The translations under genes and the position numbers were made by a program. Shown here piece by piece: positions 36,188-44,986 of a stretch of DNA of 64,000 nt. Numbering within the stretch: the stretch's first letter is position 1; each line of letters begins with the position of its first letter. This stretch comes from Yinghuangia sp051388915 (GTDB taxonomy: Bacteria; Actinomycetota; Actinomycetes; Streptomycetales; Streptomycetaceae): positions 1-64,000 of the forward strand of contig NZ_JBPKBH010000023.1 of the NCBI RefSeq assembly GCF_051388915.1. Reading direction: 5' to 3'. Under the pieces are notes generated by a model. That model saw only the letters and a program-made list of their open reading frames with translations, ran no database searches and had not been told where the DNA came from.

Positions 36188-38493
36188 AGCGGGCTCGGCA
36201 CCGTCTCCGGCGGTGCCGGGCGGCGGCCGGGCAGCCGGTCGCGGTTCGGGGTGTGCCGGGCCAGGCGCGGGCCGAGCAGGCCGAACATGGCGTAGCGCTC
36301 CTTGAGGTCGGGGAATCGCTGCTGGTAGCGCGTCGTTTCGGCGCGGACCAGGGCCCAGAACACCGCTTCGGGGACGCCGAGTTCGTCGTCCGCGAGCGTT
36401 GCGAGGTGCCGCAACGGGCCGCCGAACAGCCCGCCGCCGAACAACCGTCCCAGATCGCCGGGGCGGTAAGCGGTGCCCGTCCGGCCCGGCCCGCCGACCT
36501 CCCATGCCTCCCCGAAGTCCCCGGCTCCGCCCGGGCCGGCTGTCGGCCACGGCAGGCCGTCCGCCTCGGGGAAGGTCGCGCCGTCCGCGTCCGTGCAGGC
36601 CAGGAGGCCGCGCGCGACGTCGCGGACGACGAGGCGCGCGGGGACCTCGCCCGCGTCCGAAACCACGACCAGCGTTTCGCCGTATGCCGGGACGGCCAGC
36701 CCGTAGCGGTACAGCAGGTGCAGCAACGGCGGCAGCACCGCGCTGCACAACCAGCGCAGCCATTCGCGCGGCGCCAGGCCGGACCGGGCCACAAGCTCGG
36801 CGACGACCGCTCGCCCGGCGTGGTCGCGGTGCAGCAACGCCGGGAGCGAACGGGCGCGTTCGCCGGGTTCCAGGTGTGCCGCGAGCGGTTCGCTCCATGA
36901 CGCTCCGAGCAGCGCGCGGTACGGGTGGCCGCCCCCGTCGTCGCACACCGCGTCCAGGTTCGGGTGCCGAACGGTCACCGAGGCGAGGTCGGCGAGCAGC
37001 GCGACGCGGCTCTCACCGTGCAGGAACGGGTCGGCGTGGTAGCGGTCGACGAGCCACCGCGTGGTCTCCGGGGACGCCGAGGGCGGCCGCGCCATCGAGC
37101 GGCACAGCGGCGCGTCCGGCCCCGCGAGGGGCAGTGCGACGTCGCGGCGCCCGGGCCGGTCGAGGTTGGTGAAGCCGCCCGCGGCCTGGCGCGGCAGGTA
37201 GCGGTCGGGGCCGCCGTCGCCGAGCGGGACGATCCGGCCGTGCGCGAGGTCCTCCGCGTAGAGCGGCAGGACGGTCTCGTCCCACTGCCACGGGTGCACG
37301 GGCAGCCAGATGTAGTCGGCGGGGTCGAGGCCGCGGTCGCGCAGGCGGGCGGTGAAGCGGCGCCGGGTGGAGGGATCCAACTCCTCGGCGCGGAGCCGTT
37401 GTTCGGTGAGATCGGGGGAACTCGACCGCCAAACCGCGATCGTGCGGTGCACGGCGGCCCACGGCAGGCGGATGGGGTTGCGCGCCTCGGGGGCCCACCG
37501 GGTGGCGTCGGTTGCGGAGAACCCGGGGCGCACCCGGTCGGGCACCAGCCCGGGCCGGCCGGACGCGCGGCCCTCCAGGTCGAGGTAGGGCATGTCGGCC
37601 AGTTGGGCGGCCGAGAGACGCTCGCGGGCGTCCTCGCGGGCTGCGCCGAGCAGGGCCATGGTCACCTCACGCACCAGGCGGGCGCTCTCGTCGGGGCCGA
37701 GGCCGAGTTCGGCGCCGGCGTCGACGACGAGTCGGGCGGGGTCGGTCGCGGGGGCGGCGACGCCGTCGGCGACGCGGAGCACGGATCCGGGTTGGATGCG
37801 CCAGGTGCCGAACGCGCCGCGCCGGGCGCGGAAGGAGTACACGGCGTGGCCGGCGAGTTCGAGGCGGTAGCGCGGGGCCGGGAGGGCAGGCGGGGACGGC
37901 AGGTCGGCCGGCGGTCCGGGGGTCGGTGCCACGTTCAGACCGAGGTTCATCCCGAGGGTCCGACCAAGCTTCACCCCGGGTTCCGACCCGGGTTCCGACC
38001 CGGGTTCCGACCCGGGTTCCGACCCGGGTTGCGACCCGGGCCCCGCCCCGACACTCGCCCCGGGGTTCGACCCGGGTTCCGACCCGACACTCGCCCCGGG
38101 TTCCGACCCGGGCCCCGATCCGGAACTCGACCCGGGGCTCGACCCGTCCGAGGGAGGATCGGCCCCGGTCCCCGGGGCGGGCTGCCGGTCGAAGTCCGCG
38201 CGTGAGCGCGCGTTTTCGGCCGGCCCTGCGGCGCCGGTCGGATGCGCCTCCGCTTCCACCTCCATCCATGCTTCCGTCCCCGCGACTCCGCCCGAACCTG
38301 CGGTCGCCGCGAGGTGCGGGGCGGCATCCGCATCCGTCCGCATGCCCGGGACGTCGGCCGCCGGATCGGCCTCGTCGCGGATCGGGCTGAGCAGCCCTTC
38401 GTAGGCGTATTCGGCGAGCAGTGCCAGCAGGAGTGCGGAGGAGGCCCGTTGCCAGGCGGGACCGGTGAGTTCGGGGACGTCGGGCAGCGGCAC
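36169..38493 (-). CDS. IucA/IucC-family (NIS) siderophore synthetase with disordered repeat insert
   Basis: 774 residues from GTG 38493, chosen because CAGGAGG lies four bases upstream; a GTG at 38562 is also in frame. NIS synthetases activate a carboxylate with ATP and join it to an amine or alcohol to build siderophores. Seen: YIWLPVHPWQWDETVLPLY, ARWAPEARNPIRLPW and VLPPLLHLLYRYGLAV (the C-terminal FhuF-like part). Between an N-terminal helical segment and the first conserved domain, residues about 116-173 are a Gly-Ser-Glu-Pro tetrapeptide repeat not expected in the family. The ATP-binding GHP motif appears as GRP, so activity may be altered. It follows the second synthetase gene on the same strand. 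Confidence 0.88.
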   Translation of the reverse strand: MPLPDVPELTGPAWQRASSALLLALLAEYAYEGLLSPIRDEADPAADVPGMRTDADAAPHLAATAGSGGVAGTEAWMEVEAEAHPTGAAGPAENARSRADFDRQPAPGTGADPPSDGSSPGSSSGSGPGSEPGASVGSEPGSNPGASVGAGPGSQPGSEPGSEPGSEPGSEPGVKLGRTLGMNLGLNVAPTPGPPADLPSPPALPAPRYRLELAGHAVYSFRARRGAFGTWRIQPGSVLRVADGVAAPATDPARLVVDAGAELGLGPDESARLVREVTMALLGAAREDARERLSAAQLADMPYLDLEGRASGRPGLVPDRVRPGFSATDATRWAPEARNPIRLPWAAVHRTIAVWRSSSPDLTEQRLRAEELDPSTRRRFTARLRDRGLDPADYIWLPVHPWQWDETVLPLYAEDLAHGRIVPLGDGGPDRYLPRQAAGGFTNLDRPGRRDVALPLAGPDAPLCRSMARPPSASPETTRWLVDRYHADPFLHGESRVALLADLASVTVRHPNLDAVCDDGGGHPYRALLGASWSEPLAAHLEPGERARSLPALLHRDHAGRAVVAELVARSGLAPREWLRWLCSAVLPPLLHLLYRYGLAVPAYGETLVVVSDAGEVPARLVVRDVARGLLACTDADGATFPEADGLPWPTAGPGGAGDFGEAWEVGGPGRTGTAYRPGDLGRLFGGGLFGGPLRHLATLADDELGVPEAVFWALVRAETTRYQQRFPDLKERYAMFGLLGPRLARHTPNRDRLPGRRPAPPETVPSPLHGPET
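37975..38146. repeat. 12-bp tandem repeat inside the synthetase gene
   Basis: A 12-bp unit (CCCGGGTTCCGA on the plus strand) and variants recur about fourteen times; in-frame it encodes the Gly-Ser-Glu-Pro linker. Being a multiple of three, it can expand or contract without a frameshift. Confidence 0.85.
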
Positions 38494-38745
38494 GGGCCCT
38501 CCTGAGGTACGCGGCGGCGCGGTGCCGGGCACCGGCGCCGCGCCGCGCGGGCCGGTTGGCACACGCCGAAAGTAGTGCAGGATCCGGCGGGCGTCAGCCG
38601 GATGCCGTTCGGGTCATCCGGTCGCGCGGGCCGGACGCGGACCGGGCCGCCACAAGGCGCGGTCCGGCCGCGGGCCGGCGGCCCGGAGGAGGTTGTCGGG
38701 CGTCTGTCGGGAGCATGGGGCGGTCGGACGGGCCGCAAGTCCGGT

Positions 38746-40629
38746 TCAGATTGCGGCGATCGGGTTCGCGATGTCGACGTAGACGGTGCGGTTCGCGTGC
38801 GGACCGGGCGGGGCCGCGAGGCCCGCGACGCGGGTGCGCAGGTTCGCTTTGCAGCGTAGTCGGGGGGCGTCCAGCAGCGTCGTGATCAGGTCACCGGCGA
38901 GCAACCCTTGGTCGGCCTGCTCGTGGTCGGTGCGGACGCGGCGCAGGAACTCGCGTACGCGGGCCAACAGCCGTGTCTCGTCGGCAAGTCCCTCGGCCCC
39001 GAGCGCCCCGACCAGGCCCAGCACGTTGTTGACGCCGACGCAGTAGCCGAGGCGTTCGTCGACGACGGCGTCCGTGGACCATGTCGCCGCGTCCTCACGG
39101 ACGTCCGCCGGCAGCCAGCGGGCGAGCGGGGCGCCGCGCGCGGCCGAGAAGTGGTACCCCTGGTTGCCGCGGTAGCGTCCGCCGATGGGCCAGCCGTCGC
39201 CGTCGAGGACGACGAGAGTGTTCTGCTGATGGGCTTCGAGGCCGAGCCCGTACTCCGCGTACAGCCACAGCACGGGCGCCACCACGACGTCGAGGTAGCG
39301 GACGAGCCAGGTCTCGGCGACCTCGGCGGGCGGGCGTCCGGTGTGCACGGCGAGGTGGTGCACGGTGCGCCCGAGGAGCGAGCGGCGCGCGGGGCGGTCG
39401 GGTCGCGACGCGGTGAGACCGGCGACGCACACGACGCGGTCGCGCGGGCCGAACGGGTTGTCACGCACCACGAGTTCGAGCCCGCTCTCGCAACTGCTGC
39501 CCGGTGCGCGCAGGGTCAGCCAGCCCAGGTCCCGGACCACGTCGAACCCGGGGTGGGCGCCGTGCAGAACGCGCTTCAGGCCCGCGTCGAGCATCCGGTG
39601 CACGGCCAGTCCGCGGCGCATCTCGGACCGCAGGTTCTCGCGGCGCGAGTCGGCCACCTCGGCGCCGAGGGAGGTCTTGAGCATGACCGGGGCGTCCGGG
39701 CGGTAGAGCGTACGGACCGACGAGGTCGGCGACCACGCGGGCCCGGCGGGGCCGAGGTCGTGCAGGAGCCCGGCGTCCAGCAGCGCACGGACGCCGGGGC
39801 GGGCGGCGGCGTCGCGGGCCTGCCAGGGGTGCGCGGGGAAGACCACGGTCCCCGCCGGGCGTTCCAGACCGGGCCCGGCGAGGGTGGCGAAGATGGCCGG
39901 GAGTGGGCCGATCAGGTCCTCGTCCAACTGCACGACGCCGGGGTCCGCGGCGAACCAGTGCAGCGGGAAACGCCCGCGCAGCTCCGGGGAGAACCGTTCC
40001 GCCTCGGCATCGTCGACGCCTTGCCGGCTGTGCGGGGTGGGATGGAACGGGTGGCCGAGCAACAGGGCCTGCTCGGCCTCCAGGAACGGGGTCGCGGCGC
40101 TCTCCGCGGACGCGTGCGGCGCGTCCGGCTCCGCCTGCGGCGCCCGGGTGTCCGGGACGCGCGCCTCGGTCGGGCGGACGTCCTCGGCGTGCCGCACGAT
40201 CAGGTGCCGCGCGGTCCGGCGCACGGAGTCCCTTACGCGCGCCGCGAATTCGGCCGCGATGTCGGCACGGCGGTCGGCGCACACCAGGGTGGCGAGCGCG
40301 GCGGCGTCCAGCACGGCCGCGGTGTCGGACTCGGCGACGCGTGCCGGGCCGAAGCGGTGCCAGCCGGTCGGTGAGCAATACTCCAGGGCCACTTCGACGA
40401 CGGGGCCGTTGTCGGCGAGGGCGACGCGGACGACTGGGCCGTCGCGGACCACGACGCCGTCCTCGCGCAACAAGCAGCGCAGCAGCGCCTCGACGGCCGC
40501 GCGATCCGCGGCCTCGGTCAAGTCGGCGTCCGACGGCGGGCCGCCGGGGTCGGGCACGGGCGGGAGTGTGGGCGAACCGGGCCGCTGGTGCGCGACCCGC
40601 GTCGCCGGTACCTGACCGGATGGCGACAT
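38746..40629 (-). CDS. IucA/IucC-family (NIS) siderophore synthetase
   Basis: 627 residues from ATG 40629; GGGGAGG lies twelve bases upstream, a long spacing. All core motifs are canonical: GHPFHPTPHSRQG, VVFPAHPWQARDA, SSVRTLY with VMLKTSLGAEVADSRREN, and in the C-terminal domain EAHQQNTLVVLDG with NQGYHFSAARG. It should catalyse an ATP-dependent carboxylate-amine condensation in a NRPS-independent siderophore pathway. It is transcribed toward the second synthetase 252 bp downstream. No amine-supplying decarboxylase, monooxygenase or transporter gene is next to the pair, and I see no iron-box (DmdR/IdeR-type) sequence in the 468 bp upstream. Confidence 0.92.
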   Translation of the reverse strand: MSPSGQVPATRVAHQRPGSPTLPPVPDPGGPPSDADLTEAADRAAVEALLRCLLREDGVVVRDGPVVRVALADNGPVVEVALEYCSPTGWHRFGPARVAESDTAAVLDAAALATLVCADRRADIAAEFAARVRDSVRRTARHLIVRHAEDVRPTEARVPDTRAPQAEPDAPHASAESAATPFLEAEQALLLGHPFHPTPHSRQGVDDAEAERFSPELRGRFPLHWFAADPGVVQLDEDLIGPLPAIFATLAGPGLERPAGTVVFPAHPWQARDAAARPGVRALLDAGLLHDLGPAGPAWSPTSSVRTLYRPDAPVMLKTSLGAEVADSRRENLRSEMRRGLAVHRMLDAGLKRVLHGAHPGFDVVRDLGWLTLRAPGSSCESGLELVVRDNPFGPRDRVVCVAGLTASRPDRPARRSLLGRTVHHLAVHTGRPPAEVAETWLVRYLDVVVAPVLWLYAEYGLGLEAHQQNTLVVLDGDGWPIGGRYRGNQGYHFSAARGAPLARWLPADVREDAATWSTDAVVDERLGYCVGVNNVLGLVGALGAEGLADETRLLARVREFLRRVRTDHEQADQGLLAGDLITTLLDAPRLRCKANLRTRVAGLAAPPGPHANRTVYVDIANPIAAI

Positions 40630-41097
40630 AGGCTGTACGGACCTCCCCGTGGTCGACAACGGCCGTGCGGTGGGGCGGTGTTCGGCGGCGCACCTGCTTC
40701 CGGTCGGCGAGCCGGGCGACGCGCCCGGCACGCCGTTCCGCGTGCCTGGTCCATGTGCTGTTCGGAGAACGGTAACCCATTCCGCGGGAACCGAAGGGCA
40801 CGGCCACCCGTCCAACCCAACGATCCGCCGCGCCGCCGCGGTTCCTGGTGGAGCGGGTCACCGGTGCCTCGACAGGGTGAAACTCCGCCTGTCGCGGCGC
40901 TAGCATCGCAATACGCCGGTCGGAGCCGAGGCTCCGTCAGGCGGCCGGAATGGGGGGAATTTCCATTTCCGCGTGTCATCCGAAGGGGGGGTCCTCCGGA
41001 TCGCGCGGTCACCCGTCACGGCCGAAGTCGCTTCACCCTGCCCGCACACGCCGGCAGGGCGTTCCCACATGGACCGGCTTGGACACGGAGACGACAA
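40630..41097. other. 468-bp divergent intergenic region
   Basis: Holds no open frame I believe. It contains a CGACAGG/CCTGTCG inverted repeat (40870-40894), a putative plus-strand promoter at 40877-40906 and a GGAGCC-GA-GGCTCC hairpin (40922-40935), which would lie in a 5' leader of about 185 nt. No siderophore-type iron box is visible. Confidence 0.6.
40877..40906 (+). promoter_or_regulatory. candidate promoter of the membrane-protein gene
   Basis: GTGAAA (40877-40882), an 18-bp spacer and TAGCAT (40901-40906). The -35 element lies within a CGACAGG/CCTGTCG inverted repeat (40870-40894). Confidence 0.4.
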
Positions 41098-41793
41098 ATG
41101 AATGCCTACTGGGGTCACCAACGACGGTCGTCGTCCCCGCAGCAGATGCCCCCGCCGTACGGGCCCGGCAACCCTCCGGGGTACACGCCGCATTCGGCAC
41201 CGCCGCCGCGCGGAGACCGCAGCGGGAGGCTCATGGTCGTGCTCACCCTCGTGGGCACGGTCGCGACGGTCGTGAGCGTGCTGCTCGCCATGGGCATCGG
41301 CCCGTTCGACCTGTCCGCCGACAAGGACGGCAAGACGTCCGCGCCCGTCGCGCCGGTGGCGAACGGCTCCGGGGGCGCACAGACGCTGGAGGGCTGGGTC
41401 GCGAAGGTCAACGAGGTCTGCGGCAAGGAGACGAGCGAGTTCACCAACCGCCTCCAGGCCAAGGACGCCGCTCTCGACGCGGGCGACCTGCCTGGCTACG
41501 CCGCGGAGTTGGCGCAGTTGTCGCGCCGCATGGACGGCATCGTGACGCAGCTCAAGGCCGTGCCGCTGCCGGAGGACGGCGACGCGGAGCAGTGGCGCGA
41601 GGCGTACATCAAGCGGTCCGAACTCCTGGCCGAGAGCGCCGCGCACGCGTTGGCGATGGCGGAGCCGGGGACCGCCGAGGCGGACGTCCGGACGTCCGCG
41701 GAGATGTCGGACGCCAAGCTCGCCGAGTTGGACACCCTGGACAACGACGAGATCAAGCCGCTCGCCGAGAAGCTCGGGGTCTCCTGCCCCTGA
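41098..41793 (+). CDS. single-pass membrane protein of unknown function
   Basis: 231 residues from ATG 41098 with GGAG upstream. A Pro/Gly/Gln-rich cytoplasmic N-terminus of 40 residues (PPPYGPGNPPGYTPHSAPPP) precedes one membrane helix (LMVVLTLVGTVATVVSVLLA). The outer part has EGWVAKVNEVCGKETSEFTN, a predicted helical bundle and a C-terminal Cys in KLGVSCP that may pair with the first Cys. This layout is common among Streptomyces proteins with no assigned role. Confidence 0.7.
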   Translation: MNAYWGHQRRSSSPQQMPPPYGPGNPPGYTPHSAPPPRGDRSGRLMVVLTLVGTVATVVSVLLAMGIGPFDLSADKDGKTSAPVAPVANGSGGAQTLEGWVAKVNEVCGKETSEFTNRLQAKDAALDAGDLPGYAAELAQLSRRMDGIVTQLKAVPLPEDGDAEQWREAYIKRSELLAESAAHALAMAEPGTAEADVRTSAEMSDAKLAELDTLDNDEIKPLAEKLGVSCP

Positions 41794-41823
41794 ACGCCGA
41801 ACCGCCACCCGCGCGGAGCACCG

Positions 41824-42246
41824 TCACGCCACCGGCCACGGCAGGATGACCCACAGCGTCTTGCCGTCGGCGTGCGCCTCGATGTGGATCTGGCCGCCGG
41901 TCTCGTCCACGATGCGGCGCACGATCAACAGCCCGCGCCCGGACGTGTCGTCGACCGTCTCCAGCAGCGCGACGGGGCGGTACGGGTGCCGGTCGCGGAC
42001 GCCCAGCCACAGCCATCCGTCGTGCACCGTCAGGGTCACCACGATCTCGGGCGACACGACGGCCGCGTGCTCGACCGCGTTGGTGATCAGCTCGGACGCG
42101 ATGAGGCGCAGGCCGTACCCGAGGTCGTGGTCGCTCGGCAGTCCCCAGTAGGTCAGGTGGTCGGCGAGGGCGCGCCGGGCCTGCGGGACGGCGGCGGGCT
42201 CAGCGGGCAGCGTGAACCAACAGGACCTGTCGTATCCCAGAGTCAC
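41824..42246 (-). CDS. HATPase-type regulatory protein (RsbW/anti-sigma kinase-like)
   Basis: 140 residues from GTG 42246, which has GAGGAG nine bases upstream; GTG 42255 is too close to that site. It is a free-standing histidine-kinase-like ATPase domain: GLRLIASELITNAVEHA (N box), WLWLGVRDRHPYRP (G1) and GRGLLIVRRIVDETGG (G2). Dozens of such proteins occur in Streptomyces; some are anti-sigma kinases working with SpoIIE phosphatases. Its partner is not in this neighbourhood. Confidence 0.9.
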   Translation of the reverse strand: MTLGYDRSCWFTLPAEPAAVPQARRALADHLTYWGLPSDHDLGYGLRLIASELITNAVEHAAVVSPEIVVTLTVHDGWLWLGVRDRHPYRPVALLETVDDTSGRGLLIVRRIVDETGGQIHIEAHADGKTLWVILPWPVA

Positions 42247-42598
42247 GGGGCCCACCTCCTCGCGCGGTGGTCCAGCCTAATGCCCCGGACGGGGGTCCGA
42301 TCATGGGCAATGGAGACGACACGTACCGTAGCCGCCCGCTTCCGGTGGCGCGCCACGGCGCACGCCACGGCGTGGACCATCGCGCGCGTGATGCAAGTGG
42401 ATTGACGGATCGTCACATGAACACGAAACGTTGATCGATCGCGTGTGTGAAGTACGCGGATCGTGGGCAAGACCGTGGCGTCTGCGTATGTGACGGCGCA
42501 CCCGAGGGGTGTGCCCATATCCGCGCGTTGCGGTGTCGGAGCCCCCGTCCAAGATGGTTCCGGCAACCGCCGCTCAGTCCCACAGAAGGGTGATGCGG
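42247..42598. other. 352-bp divergent spacer
   Basis: No gene seen. The central part (42390-42450) is less GC-rich, with TTGACG (42397 region) and a TTGATCGATC stretch that may hold promoters, but no -10 is convincing. CGGAC/GTCCG forms a small hairpin near 42290. Confidence 0.5.
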
Positions 42599-43156
42599 GT
42601 GGACGACAACCTGGACGCGCTCGAACGGCTCATGCTGGCCAACCTGCTCGAAGGCCGCCAGCCCCGCCGTCGGGCCACCACGATGCCCCGGGCACAGCGC
42701 AACTCCGACTCCCGGCAGTCCGCGCCCCAGCAGCGCAACCAGTCCCGTAACCAGCCGAGGCACGCCCCCGCGGCACGCGCCTCGATCCCCGGCCCGTCGG
42801 CCCCGCCCCAGGTCTCCGACCTGCGGCAGACGCGGCTCCTGGACATCGGCCGGGTCATCAAGCAGATCGACCCCCGCACGACACCGGAGTGGCGCTCCGA
42901 GATGGCCGCCGCGTGGGTGCGCCTGAACCTGTCCGCAGCACAGGTGCACGCGTGGCTGACCGCGGGCCTGCTCCCGGCGCAGCACGAGCTGGCCAAGGAG
43001 TGCATCGAACGCGGCCTGACCCCCGCCGACATGAAGTCGCGCATCGACGGCGTCCGCGTCGTGGAGCGGCTGCGCGGCGACGGTGTCGACGGCATCGTGG
43101 ACATCCTGCGCCGCAACGGCTGGAAGCCCGCCGCGACCCCCACGGCAGCCGCCTAG
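42599..43156 (+). CDS. conserved soluble protein of unknown function
   Basis: 185 residues from GTG 42599 (AAGGG eight bases upstream; ATG 42593 is an alternative). The N-terminus DDNLDALERLMLANLLEGRQ is helical and followed by a disordered Arg/Gln/Pro-rich linker. The C-terminal 100 residues form a helical domain with PEWRSEMAAAWVRLNLSAAQ, GLTPADMKSRIDG and DGIVDILRRNGWKP. It has no membrane segment or catalytic motif I recognise. The next gene has its own promoter. Confidence 0.65.
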   Translation: MDDNLDALERLMLANLLEGRQPRRRATTMPRAQRNSDSRQSAPQQRNQSRNQPRHAPAARASIPGPSAPPQVSDLRQTRLLDIGRVIKQIDPRTTPEWRSEMAAAWVRLNLSAAQVHAWLTAGLLPAQHELAKECIERGLTPADMKSRIDGVRVVERLRGDGVDGIVDILRRNGWKPAATPTAAA

Positions 43157-43205
43157 CGGAAGCGCGTCCGCACCGACACACGCGGCCCTGGACGCGTCGG
43201 CCTCG

Positions 43206-43243
43206 TTGACTTCGTTGCAAACCACATCTAGTTTGCGGCCATG
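43206..43243 (+). promoter_or_regulatory. operator-embedded leaderless promoter of an MFS pump
   Basis: TTGACT (43206-43211), a 17-bp spacer and TAGTTT (43229-43234) end six bases before ATG 43241, with no Shine-Dalgarno sequence. GCAAAC (43217-43222) and GTTTGC (43231-43236) form an inverted repeat across the spacer and -10, the layout of a TetR/MarR-type operator. Confidence 0.65.
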
Positions 43244-44986
43244 CCACCAGGGGATACCGCCGGCATCGCATCGCCGTCCCACCCGACACCCGGGTCCCCG
43301 ACGTCCGAGTCCTCGGCGTCGCCCCTGACCCGGCGCCAGATCCTGCTGGCGTTCTCGGGGTTGATGCTCGGCATCCTGCTCTCGTCGCTCGACCAGACGA
43401 TCGTCGCCACCGCGCTGCCGACGATCGTCTCCGACCTCGGCGGACTCGACAAACTGGCGTGGGTGACCACCGCGTACGCGCTGGCCATGGCCGTGTCGAC
43501 CCCGGTGTACGGCAAACTCGGCGACCTGTTCGGCAGGAAGTACCTCTTCCAGACCGCCATCGGCGTGTTCCTCGTCGGCTCTGTGCTGTGCGGGCTCGCG
43601 CAGTCGATGGGCACGCTCATCGCGTTCCGGGCGATCCAGGGACTGGGCGCGGGCGGGCTGATGAGCAACGCACAGGCCATCGTGGGCGACCTCGTGCCGC
43701 CCGCCGAACGCGGCCGGTACCAGGGTCTGATCGGCTCGATGATCGCGCTGTCCACGGTCGGCGGCCCGCTGCTCGGCGGCCTGCTCACCGAGGCGCTGTC
43801 GTGGCGGTGGATCTTCTACGTGAACCTGCCGCTGGGGGCCGTCGCCCTCGTGGTGACGAGCTTCGTGCTGCGGCCCCCGACGTACCGCCGCGAGCGCAAG
43901 CCGCTCGACTGGCTCGGCGGCGTCCTGCTGTCCTGCGGTACGGCGGCGCTGATCCTGTCCACGACGTGGGGCGGGACGACGTACGCGTGGACGTCGCCCC
44001 AGATCCTGCTGCTCGTCTCGGCGACTGTCGTGCTGCTCGCGCTGTTCGTGCGGGTCGAGACGCGGGTGGTGGACCCGCTGATCCCGCTGCGGCTGCTGTC
44101 GCAGAACGCGGTGGTGCGGGTCGCGTGCCCGCTGACGCTGGTGGCCGGCTGCCTCTTCATCGGCGTGGGCACCTTCCTCCCGCTGTACGAGCAGATCGTG
44201 CACGGCAAGGGCCCTACGGCGTCCGGGCTGCTGCTGGCCCCGATGATGCTGGCGATGCTGATCAGTTCGACGGTGTGCGGCCGCCTGGTCTCGCGGATCG
44301 GCAAGTACAAGCGGTTCCCGGTGGGCGGCACGCTGCTGGCCGCGCTCGGGCTCGGACTGCTCGCGACGCTCGGGGCCGGGAGCCCGTACTGGCGGCTTCT
44401 GGTCGCCCTGATCGTGCTGGGGTTGGGACTCGGGACGATCGGCCCGGTCACCACCCTCGCGGTACAGAATTCGGTGGACCACCGTGATCTCGGCGTGGCC
44501 ACCGCGCTGAATTCCTTCTCGCGGTCGATCGGTTCGTCGTTCGGGGTGGCCGTACTGGGCGCGGTGTTCACGCATCGCCTGGCGACGGGGCTCTCGGCAG
44601 CCGAGGAACAGGCGCTGGGCGGCGACCACACGACGATCACCCGCGAGCGGATCGACGCGCTGCCGCCGGACGCGCACGCGGCCGTGCTGGACTCGTTCGC
44701 CGGTGCGCTGGCCTGGGTCTTCGCGACGGCGGTGCCGATAGCGCTGTGCGGATTCCTGCTCGCGCTCGTGCTGCGCGAACTTCCGCTGCGCAAGGGTCCG
44801 GTCGCCGCGGTGGCGGCGGAGCCGACGGCTCCCGGCGAAATGCCGGGGTCGGAGTCGGGATCGGAGTCGGGATCGGGATCGGGGCCGGAGTCGGCGTCGG
44901 CTAAATCCGCCGCCACGCCGACGCGTCCGCCTGCGGTACGACGACGGCCGAAGACGCCACCGCGAGAGGGGCGCGGGCGGGACTGA
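43241..44986 (+). CDS. MFS drug-efflux transporter, DHA2 (14-helix) family
   Basis: 581 residues. A polar N-terminus of about 28 residues precedes 14 predicted helices. Motifs: LSSLDQTIVATALPTIVSDL in helix 1, KLGDLFGRKYLFQTAIG (motif A) and STVGGPLLGGLLTEALSWRW (motif C). The last 60 residues are a cytoplasmic tail with a Ser/Glu/Gly repeat (SESGSESGSGSGPES) and Pro/Arg-rich end. It exports an unknown toxic compound. Its 3' end overlaps the convergent hypothetical gene by 86 bp. The regulator that reads its operator is not adjacent. Confidence 0.93.
   Translation: MPPGDTAGIASPSHPTPGSPTSESSASPLTRRQILLAFSGLMLGILLSSLDQTIVATALPTIVSDLGGLDKLAWVTTAYALAMAVSTPVYGKLGDLFGRKYLFQTAIGVFLVGSVLCGLAQSMGTLIAFRAIQGLGAGGLMSNAQAIVGDLVPPAERGRYQGLIGSMIALSTVGGPLLGGLLTEALSWRWIFYVNLPLGAVALVVTSFVLRPPTYRRERKPLDWLGGVLLSCGTAALILSTTWGGTTYAWTSPQILLLVSATVVLLALFVRVETRVVDPLIPLRLLSQNAVVRVACPLTLVAGCLFIGVGTFLPLYEQIVHGKGPTASGLLLAPMMLAMLISSTVCGRLVSRIGKYKRFPVGGTLLAALGLGLLATLGAGSPYWRLLVALIVLGLGLGTIGPVTTLAVQNSVDHRDLGVATALNSFSRSIGSSFGVAVLGAVFTHRLATGLSAAEEQALGGDHTTITRERIDALPPDAHAAVLDSFAGALAWVFATAVPIALCGFLLALVLRELPLRKGPVAAVAAEPTAPGEMPGSESGSESGSGSGPESASAKSAATPTRPPAVRRRPKTPPREGRGRD

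Noticed and set aside
23606..42246. SpoIIE phosphatase and the HATPase protein as one partner-switching operon
   Set aside because: They are about 17 kb apart on opposite strands with no anti-anti-sigma gene; both belong to large families in Streptomyces.
44847..44903. Ser/Glu/Gly repeat at the end of the MFS pump as evidence of a separate gene
   Set aside because: It continues the pump's frame as a disordered cytoplasmic tail and has no start signal of its own.
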